Source: Leptidea sinapis (Eukaryota > Arthropoda > Insecta > Lepidoptera > Pieridae). Taken from it: a stretch of 64,000 nt of DNA. Location of the stretch: assembly GCF_905404315.1 (NCBI RefSeq), contig NC_066310.1:2852001-2916000 (forward strand), read 5' to 3'. Positions 36,801-48,800 of the stretch are shown in pieces (the first letter of the stretch is position 1; every line of letters starts with the position of its first letter). The position numbers and the translations under genes were made by a program. The notes under the pieces were generated by a model. It made no database searches, was not told the DNA's origin, and saw only the letters and a program-made list of their open reading frames with translations.

Positions 36801-39800
36801 TATAATACAAATGGCTGCGAAGGAACGTACAATACTCTGAAGTTTTTTTGCATTTGGAATTAATTTAGTTCGTTTTCCGTATTGTTTATACTTCAAGAAT
36901 CAAGATAATAAAGTACACATTTTTTTTTGTAAATAGTTTCCCACCATCTATCGATGTTTGCTGAGGTTGTCATCACTAGTTTTAGTACCGCAGACTCTCG
37001 CTACATGGCCAACAGCGCCAAAATGGCGAATATCAAACAGGCACAAAAGCACTTTGACAGCCGCCAGTATAGTGGTATATAGTAGAGGTCAGTGCCAGCT
37101 ACGGCGCCATTTACACCAACGTTCATAATGCCAATGCCTGCATATTACTTCTTGACGGCATAAAAAAGCTAATTAGATATTATTTGCCATACATAAGAAA
37201 CTCGGACACTTTTTGTGTCTTAAAAGTGGAAATTTTCCATATTTAACGAAGCGCTATATTTCTCGTGCTGTTTTAACGTCCGCTTCCTTTAAAAACCAAA
37301 TTTGATCGAAGATGAATATCGATAGATAGAAGCGTATAAGATAACTTACTCTGTTCTCAGTTACAGGTTCCACACCATCTAAGTCCCAGTGACAGCGGAA
37401 GACCTCGCCCAGGATGGGGTTGTAGGGCTTCTTGGCGACCTGCGACTTCCGGCCGGCGTGGTACGAGCTCAGGTACCACCGCACTACTTGTACCATGCGC
37501 TCGCGGGGCGTCGGCATATCCACTATCCTGGAATGAGAAGCCATCTTTGAAGTCCCTAAAAACGGATCTACATATAACGAACGACGGCAAAATAATGCTA
37601 AAGAACAAAAGAGAAAAAGTATGTCGCCGGACGCGAGTAAAAGATAAAATTTACCTTTTTAGGGTTAGGGCAAAAACAAGGAACCCTTATAGATTCGTCA
37701 TGTCTTTTTTTTTTAATGGAATAGAAGGACAAAGGAGCATACGGGTCACCTGTTGTTAAGTGATCACCGCCGCCCACAATCACTTGCAACACCAGAGGAA
37801 TCACAGGGGCGTTGCCGGCCTTTAAGGAAGGTGTACGCGCTTTTTTGAAGGCACCCATGTCGTATCGGCCCGGAAACACCGCACAAGGAAGTTCATTCCA
37901 CAGCTTTGTAGTACGTGGAAGAAAGCTCCTTGAATACCGCACTGTGGACCGCCACACATCCAGACGGTGAGGATGATAACCTAACTTGTGGCGTGTCGTG
38001 CGAAGGTGGAATTCGGCGGCAGGAATCAGGTTAAACAGCTCTTCGGAACACTCCCGTAATAAATGCAGACACACAATGAAGCGATGTCTCTACGCAACGC
38101 CAAGTGATCCAGCCGTTCACAGAACACTGGGTCCCCGACAATTCGAGCTGCTCTGCGTTGCACGCGGTCAAATGGATCAAGCTGATACTGGGGTGCGCCA
38201 GACCAGAGATGACAGCAATACTCCATGTGTGGCCGGACTTGCGCTTTGTAGAGCGCTAGTATGTGGGCTTTGAAGCCAATTTGGCTTTGCCCTCCAGATG
38301 ACCACGAAATTGGCAATCGCTCGAGATTTCGAGACCCAGTATTCCGATACTAGGCGAGGCTTTAAGGGAAGTGTTGTCGAAGAGCGGTACGGCATACGGC
38401 ATCACCAGTGCTGTCGTCTGCATAGCAATGGAATGGAAAGCTTCTGCATATTAATGAATGTTGGAGGTGTCCAACAATCATTGATATGCAGAAGAAACAG
38501 CGTGGGAGATAGCACACAGCCTTGGGGCGCTCCAGCATTCACGAGCTTCGGGTTCGAACAATATCCGTCGACAACGACCTGAATGCTGCGCCCAGTGAGG
38601 AAGCTGGAGGTCCACATGCACAAGCTCTCGGGAAGCCCAAATGATGGAAGTTTTGAGATGAGCGCCTTGTGCCATACACGATCAAAGGCCTTCGCTATAT
38701 CCAAGCTAACTGCCAGGCCTTCCTCCTTGCTTTCAATAGCCGTAGCTCATCTATGTGTTAGGTATACCAGAAGATCACCTGCCGACCGTACATGGCGAAA
38801 CCCGTATTGTCGGTCGTTGATCAACTGGTGACCCTCTAGGTATACCAAGAGCTGACGGCTAATTATGCTCTCCATGATTTTGGAGAGCAGGGAGGTAATA
38901 GCAATAGGCCTGTAGTTTGCCGAATCCGAACTGTCTGTCTGTCTGTATGTGTATGTCACAGCCACTTTTTTCCAAAACTAAAAAAAATACTACTTATGGA
39001 TAGGTCTTCAAAAATTATACTGAGGTTCCTAATATCATTTTTATCTAAACTGAATAGTTTGCACGAGACACACTTCCAAAGTTGTAAAATGTCCCCCCCC
39101 CCCCCTTAAAATCTAAAATAAGAGAATGATAAAACTAAAAAAAGTATACGATGCAAACTTCCACCGAAAATTGGTTTGAACGAGATATTGAAAGTAGTTT
39201 TTTTTTTAGTTAAATGTTGTTTGTTACGTATGTTTACGAGTTGTGGCGATAAAGCGCTTGAGCGTATTCCAACAGAGGTTTGAATTAACTAATAATAATT
39301 TTGAAACTAATAAATTCAACAATAATTAACCACGCGGCGCCAGTAAGTTGAACGGACGTGCTCAAACTGAAATAATTAGTCACGTATAAGCTCATATTTT
39401 GTGAGAAATGTTTTTCAGTTCCATTGCAATAATTACCTTCTTACTTCGAAATAAATTTATTACATCTGTGTGAAAACCATAAATTTAATACTAGCGTAAT
39501 AGACAAACACTCTCCTCATTACGGCTAGACTAAAATATTATTATTTCAAAACATAATCATAAACAATATTACATTATAACTTTTTGAATCTCTATATCTC
39601 AGAAACGGTGGCTCGTAGGAAAAAAGTACTAGTACATTTTGATGATCTACAATTTTTGTCTGAGATACTTTTATGATAAAACTTACCTTTTAGCTGAAAA
39701 TCACGAAAAACTCTTTTTTTTTACCTTTGACCTTGAATAAATTTTTTTCCATACACGGGAATAATGGGGAACTTTTAAATATTATTTATAATTATGTTTT

Positions 39801-42800
39801 AAACAATTTTACTGATTTTCAGCTTGTTTGGGATTTTATGTACCTTCACTCTCATTTTTTGGTCTACATTGACCGGACTATGTGTAGTATTATGCTTTAT
39901 ATCAATCCCTATGAAAATATTGATAAACGGCGTCATATTCACGTGTACAATATTTAATTTTCTAACACAATTTTTTTCAATTAATATAATCTTTTGAAAA
40001 TAGGGTGTTTACTGCGAATTTATAATGCAATATTTAGTATTACAGTGGTTATGTTCTACGAAAATAAACATCACGAAAGTAGTATTGCAGAAATTCCCCC
40101 TAATTCATAATAGTCTGCTAACTTAAAGCATTGCTAATTCTCGTTCTGTCTTCTTCTATTGACCTAAGTCAGAATGAGAAAAAACACTCCTTGGCGGCTG
40201 TTTTAAGTTAGCGGACCATTATGAATAAGGGGGTTAGTATCTACCTGCGAAATGTTTCTTTAGTTGGATTGGTGCCAAATGTAAAAACATAATCTTATAC
40301 AGAACACGACACCAATATATTTCTAATTAATATACGTTAAAACACAGAAAACTAACGATAGAAATACTTTTTCAAACGTGGTTCAATTTTCAGGAGACTA
40401 ATAGACACTACACAGAATAGACACTACAGTGGTGCTGGAGAAGGATGTTGGACATACCTTGGACAGCACACCGAACTAATGTGTCGATCCTGAAACGGCT
40501 GGGCATTGTGACTAGGCTCTCTACCATCTGCTTGCGTAGGGTCCTAGAATACTTCGGCCACATCGCCAGAAGGGATGAAGACAACCTGGAGAGACTGATG
40601 GTAACAGGGAAGGTGGAGGGAAGAAGACCAAGTGGAAGGAGCCCCATGCGATGGACCGATCAGATTAGCACTGCCCTTGAAACCACTGTCCACGACGCTT
40701 TACACTCTGCTTCCGACAGGGGCAGATGGCGGCAAATAATACGCAAAAAAGTACTCCGTCGAGATGATCATGACCCTCAGCACTGACTAAACCGACGCGA
40801 GGAGGAGAGGAATAGACACTAAATTGATTACTAAGATGTTGTATGTTTGTGTGTGATACTCACTTAACAAACTGGTCGGGGTGTGCAAACGAGTCCGCGT
40901 ACATCTCCAGCAGTGACCGCCTCTCCAGTATGAATGTCGGGAGCACTACCTGCGAACAGCGTCACATTAACACCTGGTCATCAGCTGTGTTTATACATTA
41001 TGACTAACTAGCCGTAACCGATATATTTATTTATTTATAACATCACAAAATCCACAGAACTTAAGTTAGGTTATAATAATACTATTCTAGAACTTACTTC
41101 TAATAATGGATTAAGGTACAATCTTTATATTAATAAGACGTGGTATTTGCACATGTGTGGTTTGGTGTGGGTACGTGTTTGTGTTGTGTGTGTATGTAAA
41201 TTACTTTTAATTTATACCTTCCCTCACAGACGAGAAAAAAAAAAATAAGGAGTCCGTGTCACCTTACATAACAGTGAGGCACCAAAACAAGCCGGTAAAC
41301 GTGTAAATACATAGCTCCACGCATACACTTACACTAATACAAGCCGCTTGGGCGCCATTATGAGATTTGACTTCGTCTGTGACAGATCAGTTTGTGTCGC
41401 AACAAAATATTTTAAAAATGCCGTCGTGCGTTGTGAAAACGTGTAAAAACAATAATATATAAGTATTTGTGGATATATGATTATTAAAGGGAGAAAAAAT
41501 TGTGTATCTGGTATACCCCGTAACCGCACACACACTAGCATAAAGGTGCTTCACTTGCTAATATCACGGCGCGGAGTCCTCCTTTTTTTACTAGTCATAG
41601 AGCTTCCCTTAGATTTTTATTAACACTCCTTATAAAGCAGTCTTTACTGTTAATTAAAAGTTCAGTACCGTTTAATTGTTTATTATTGTTGCATAGAGTG
41701 CGACAGATTAATAATTATGATAATAATTGTACACAAAATAGTAATACACATCATGATATTGCAACCAAAATCAATTAAAAGTATCTCAGTAATTACGAAA
41801 CAATATCATATAAAATGGATTATGTTGTTCCAATTAATGTATATATTAATAACTGATGATAATCTGTGGCGCCATTGAGTTTTTTTAAATTAAAATAAGG
41901 GACGAGACGAGCAGGACGTTCAGCTGATGGTAATGGATACGCCATGCCTATTACAATGCAGTGCCGCAGTGAGGATTCTTGAAAAACCGAAAAATTCTTA
42001 GCGGCACTACAATTGCGCTCGTCACCTTGAGACATAAGATGTTAAGTCTCATTTGTCCAGTAATTTCACTAGCTACGGCGCCATTCAGACCGAAACACAG
42101 TAATGCTTACACATTATTGCTTCACGGCAGAAATAGCCGCCGTTGTGGTACTCATAATCTAGCCGGCTTCCTGTGCAAAGGAACCTCCCACTGGTGAAGG
42201 ATTAAAGCAAATAGCAACAAGGCTCGAGATAACGACCAGAGAGAACGAACGCGAAAGTTTTATTAGAATATGGTGCTAGTTAGTGCCCGCGACTTCGTCT
42301 GATTAGAATCCACATTGAGGCTCTAAAGCAAATGTATAATTAAGACAAGAAATAGACAAATACCAGCATTTAATATACTGAGTTACAATGATACAAATAA
42401 ACCGCAAAAAAAGGCATGGAAACCGAAAAAATTTTTCATTCGGTTTTAAATTTTATAGCGTTTGACCTTTCAATTTTACGGTTATTGACTATAGTTGTGT
42501 TGAATAAACCAGTTCAGAACGGCTTTTAATTTGATCACATAACTTTTTTGGAATGCTGAAATGGATTGGACACGTGGAGCGAATGAGTGAAGAAAGAATG
42601 ACGCATCAAATATATAAGGCAAGTGTGTGTGGGCAAGTCGGTCGCGGGAGAACTCGTAGAACATTCGTCGACCAAATTGGGGACGTTTTGAGAAAAGGAG
42701 AGGTCCGAAGCACCCGCAACCGGCGAGCATGTATGAAAAAAGTAATGAATGTAGAGGAAGCGCGTGAGGTTTGAAAGTATAGAAGCAAATGGCATTCTAT

Positions 42801-45800
42801 TGTCTCTGCCTACCCCGGCGGGAACAAGGCGTGAGTGTGTGTATGTATGTATAACTTTTTTGTCGATTCTTCGAACTTCTTCGCCGGACATTCGACCCGC
42901 ACCATGTTGACGTCTGGCATTCTAAAATCGCGCGGTTTGCGAGCAACTTCTTGCACCGCACAGCCATTATGTGGAACCTTTTATCGGTTCCAGATTCCCG
43001 AAGCGATACGACCTTCAAGCTATCCATAAGCAGTAGCCCCTTCTAATAAAAAAAAACACGTGCATCTTTACGAATCGACCGTATAGTCACAAAAAATATA
43101 TTCTGTCATAACCATAATGTTAAGACCAGGAAAGGCAAACTTATAATGCCTACTACTCGGCTAAGTCGGGTTAGTAAGTCTTTTGTGGGGCGATGTATAT
43201 GCTTTTACAACAAGATCCCAGAAAATGTTCAAAACAAAGGTATTACGTTATTCAAAAGAATTCTTAGAAACGTTTGTGTGATAAAGATAACATAAATGAC
43301 TTTCTTAATGATAACACAGATTGGGAATGGAGCGACCGCCCACAGGCTATTAAATAATAAGTTTAATTTTACAATATTACTTTGCAAACATATTATTTTC
43401 GATGAAAAAAAAGACCGCTGAGTTTGTTCTGCCCATTCTTCTCAGGTCTGAGGCATTCGTTTTGGAATGGGTGGTAGTTTTTGACTTTTAATAAGTGATA
43501 CCACATCCTATTTTGAATAAAAAAATTTGAATTTAAATAAGGAGTTAAAATAGGCAGATAATAAATATATACATGAGTAATATGGAAATCGTTACCTTTG
43601 TGAGATCCATTCCGATCTTGACCTGCGACAGGAGGTGTGTGACCACCGAGCCGTGGTTCTCCATCGAGCCCAGGTCACTGTCCGAGTCATCTTCATACAG
43701 AGCTGAAACCGCAGTGATGAATTACAAATTATTAGAAGATGGCTGATTGTCGAACCTATTTAAATATAATCTATGGGGAAACGCACTTTGCCTTGTCGGA
43801 AAATACGGGGATCATTTATCATCAGGTGGCATTTCGCATCACGTCATTCGAAATTGAGGTTAACTGTCTACCTCAACAGCTGTCGCAGTTTATCTGGGCG
43901 TATAAATAACAGTTCAGCTTAGAGCACCTCTCGTCTCACTACTACCTGTCACGTGTCTTGCCCCTTCTTTTGTAATAAAGGTGGACCCATACGCTCGTTT
44001 CTTCTCTTCCACGTTCCAATCATGATCCGGTTTTGTTACTATTACCTCCCTTTGCAAAAAAAAAGTGTGTGTGTCAGCTCCGACGCACGACTTGAGTTTA
44101 CTCCTAAAGAACGATTTTCTTTGAACAAGTAGGTACTAAACAAAATTAAGTCCAATGGAGTCGGTTACAAACAGACATACAGCAGAAGCTAATAAAAGCG
44201 TATTAATTTAAAAAAATATAGATAATAATAGATAATAAAAAAATAAAATAACTTCATAGTTAATAGCGATTTTTCTTATGGCCAGGTACGTAATTATTAA
44301 AATCTGTGATCAGCGCCATCTATCGAAAACCGATATATTGTCGTATTACTGGATAGATTCAGTGTTCGATTTAGAAATACAAAATAGTTTATGAAAGTGG
44401 CACTCGATGACTAGTATTATTTGTTTTTAATTTGAATTTAGATGGGGTGTCTGTGGTTCAACGCCATCTAATAAAGTTTAGGAAACTAACGTACATTAGC
44501 CACAACACTTCTTATTGCAAAATAAAATAATTTTAAAGTATCGCTAGGTGGCCGACAGGAAAATACAATGCTAATTGTTGCCTGATTTGTAAGCAGACAA
44601 AGTTTTATTTAAATGAGGAAAACGTTACTATCCCATTTGATGAGTAGGTTTAACTCTCCATATTTTTCTCATACCAGGCGCCTTATATTAAAATCGAATC
44701 TTAAGGAGTAAACTCCAATAACATAAGATACATAATAGCTTTAAGGGTAAATGTATACACTTCTACAATAAAGTCCCAGCCACTGTTCAGGCATTATCTA
44801 TAAATAAATTTAAATGTTTTATAAAAAAAATGGCTCTGTCGTAAATCCTATTACTCCACTGCTGAATATCTAAATGATCGGACAGCCTGGGACTAGATTG
44901 TGATTATTTTATAGCGACTGTACAATATTGTTTATTTTTATTGAAAAGAGCGCAAAAAAAAGAATGCTGGGAGAGTTTCTTGCGCCACTTCTTCTCTCTC
45001 AGAGCGCCATTTGTTTCCGAAGCGGTAGTATCTAGTAGTATAAGACAGGACATCAAAAAGAATTCTAAAGGAATCAATTTTGAGAAAATAAATGCCTTTT
45101 AATAAATCAGCAAAACACAACGGCATACTTCATTTGAGACAACGCAAACACACACACCCACATACTAAACGTTTTGTTCCCGTCGGGGTAGGCAGAGACA
45201 ATAGAATGCCACTTGCTTTTATCCTTACAAACCTCACGCACTTCCTCTACATTCATTACTCTTTTTATACATGCTCCGGGTGCTTCAGACCTTCCTTTTC
45301 TCAAAACGTCCCCAATTTGGTCGATGAATATTCTACGAGGTCTCCTGCGATCGACTTACCCCTACACACTTCCATAATTCCTTTCATAAACCTTTTCTTT
45401 TTATTCACCCTATCATAAACCTTTTCCAAGTCTATGAACTCGCAATATACCTTCAAGTTTTTTGTCAGCCTTTTTTCAGTGATGCAGCGTAAGGAATTTA
45501 CTTGATCCGTCCACCCATTCCCTTCCGAAATCCCGTTTGCATATCCCATACCTTGCTGTTAGTCACATTTATTACTCTTTCAATCAATATTCTGGCATGC
45601 ACTTATCCACCGACACTAAGAATCCCGCGAATTACCTGACATTCCCGCTGCGAACCTTTGCCTTTATAAATTGGGAAAATTACTGCCTTCGTTCAATCAT
45701 CTGGCACCTGACCCTGTTTCCAACACAGATTAGAAAGGCGATGCAGCAGGCTTCCTAATAGTCCATCGCAAGCCTTCAACATTTCAGTCGTCACTCGATC

Positions 45801-48800
45801 ACAGCCAGCAGACATTCCTGATGCCCTTTAAAGCTTTCATTATATCATCCATTCCAATTTCCTCACTCGGGTCTACAAACAAATCTATCGTTTCTTCTTG
45901 CTCTATTTCACTTACATCTTTCTCGAATAAGCTCTCAAAATAATTCTTTCAGCACTCTAGTATGATACTTTCTTCATTTATGACCTCACCTCGTTCATTC
46001 CTAATCACTTTCATCGATGTATTTATATTTTCGCCCCGCGCTTATTAGTTTCGAAAACAGTTTATATTATCTCAGAAACTTGCGCCGAATTGTCCTTCAT
46101 ATTTCAGCTTTGTCTCATTATTCTTCTTCCTTATAAATTCTTTAACTTTCGCTTTCACGCATCTATATTTGATTTCTTTAACATTATCTTCATTCATACC
46201 GCCACTCACTCTATTCGTTATTTCTATACCTAGCTTTTATCTCGCCTTATTATACATCTCTTTTACTGTGAGACAAAGTATTATTAATAGAAATGGAACC
46301 GTACTTCAAAGTAACAAAATAACTTAACAGGTCGAGGACGGTGTCGAGCATCGAGTTCGCTGTTTCACTCGTTTTTCAATAGAAACACGTCTAAAGCTAA
46401 ATTCTAACCTTTACAAGTACGAAAGAAAATACAATTTGTTGTTAACTATTCATGGTATTTTTTGCCGTTAGCATCCCTGTATTTAAAACTATTAAATTGT
46501 TTATTTTTTCTTGATTTTCATTTTAAGACACTGGTAGATAACATTAATAAATAATAATTAGGTGAATATATAGAAGCGCATTTAATTCTTTATACTGAGT
46601 GTAGCTGGGCGACCAAAGTGAACATTCTGTGCGATAAAACAAGCGACGCAACTACTGGTGTTCTATTTACGGCCGCTTACTTACTAGACGTAGACAAATC
46701 TATCCTTTTAAGCTTACTTACATTTCAACAACCTATTGACAGATAGCATTGGACTATAACTATATTGCGCATAACTATGGATAGATAAGATCTTGTCATT
46801 AAACAGTGACAGCAACGTATCCGTAAGTTAAACTAAGGCGAGCTACACCTACCTAGTTAGAAGTATACCTACTGCTGACTGTTTTGACACGTAGGTATTA
46901 TATTTTTACGAAACTAAACTGGTGTTTTCCGAATTTTGTAATGGTGACACGCAACATTGAATTCAAATTAAAAACCATTTTTTTTAATTTGAATACACAA
47001 AGGCAAGGACACAATAGATTCGAGGTTCGCAGAGTCCGTAGAAAAATAATATTGAACTCTTACCCCAAAAAAACCTGCAAATTTTATAGTCACACTATTT
47101 TTTAGACTTCTATTTGTTATTCAACAATAGGCAATGTGCAATAGGGTCACGAGAGGTTACGTGGTTAGTCAACCGCCAATAGACATCTGCAATATCAGGG
47201 GACAAGAGATGTGTCGCCGACCTTTATGTTGGGAGTATGCTCTACTATTGAAGGCTCTAAGTCGTATCGGTTCAGGAAAACTGTAGCCGGTAACAGATTC
47301 CACAAAGTGGCTGTGCAAGGCATGAAATTTCGCAAAACGCGCGGATTTAGAATGCCAGACATCATCATGATGCGGGTGGAATTTTGCATTTATATAATTT
47401 GTGGAGTTATACATAACGACTATAAAATTGATGATATGCCATTTGAGCGGAAGTTTGTTTTTACAGGATCTAGGTGCTGCTTTTGACTCGAAACTTACTT
47501 TTAAAAATCACTATGAAGCAAAAGTCAAGAAATGTAATGGCTTCATGTGTAGAGCTACTAAAGAATTCAAGTCACCAAATAGTTTACTGTTACTCTATAA
47601 GTCGCTAATCCTGAGCCAACTCGAGTACGCTTCCATTGCCTGGTCACCTCAATATAATATATAATATTATACTGATATGCTTGAGTCTATTCAAAAACGT
47701 TTTCTTCGCGTATTGACGTTTGGTCTTAAAAGGGAGCTGACCACATATGACGAAAGGCTATCTTACTTCAAGTTTCTGAGCCTTGATAATCGTCGCAAAT
47801 TGCATGGCCTAACGACTTTATTCAAAATACTCGATGGCACAATTACACTCAAAAGTGGACAGAAATAAGAACGACCAACGTTGGATGTGTTAAGGTTAAA
47901 GAACAAGTCCTGATAATATCTCTTTTTCTCACTCACCATCGTAATCGATCTCCCCATCCCTGGTGCGCGGAAGATCGACCGGCCCCGGCGAAGGTGACGC
48001 GTCTTCTGCAGCACTTGCCGCACTACACGCTCGACTGCCACTGAAACAATTACAGAAGATTACAGAAAGATTTGAAAAGACCAGCTTGTTACTATGGTAG
48101 AGGGGAAAACGGGCCAGTCGCTTTATCAATACCCGAGGTCTTAAATATGCGTTCACGCTTTTCGGCGTGAGAGTATGCAGACAGATGATTCAACAAAGTT
48201 GTTGTGCATGCAAAGAGTTCACAAGTGGGAGGCTCCTTTGCACAGGATGACGGCTAGATTATTGGTACCACAACGGCGAAATAACTGGGCAAATGTGACT
48301 TAACATCTTATGTCTCAAGGTGACGAACGCAATTGTAGTGTCGCTCAGAATTTTATGGGTTTTTCAAAAATCTTGAGCGGCACTGCATTGTAATAGGCAG
48401 AGCGTATCAATTACCATCAGCTAAACGCCCCGTTCGTCTCATCTCTTTATTTAAAAAAAAATTACGTATCGCTCTTTTGTGAAATTTTGTTATTAGCGTG
48501 AAATCAGATGATAAAACTCAGCTATTGTTAAAAAAACGAACAATGCGAATGCACCTAGTGATGGAACTACTCGTAATAAGACTTTAATATTTCCAAATCA
48601 CAATATCAATCACATTAATCTGTGGAGTCAAATGATCCAATTGCAAATGCATGGATTATTATAAGGTAAAAAGATAAGGATTAATACAGAGGTCTGAATA
48701 AAATGGTTTGATAATTATCGACACCTTTATAAATCTAAAAAAATAGTTATAGTGGCATTATTACAGTAGTTGGACGCTTTTCTCGTATTATATAACAATA

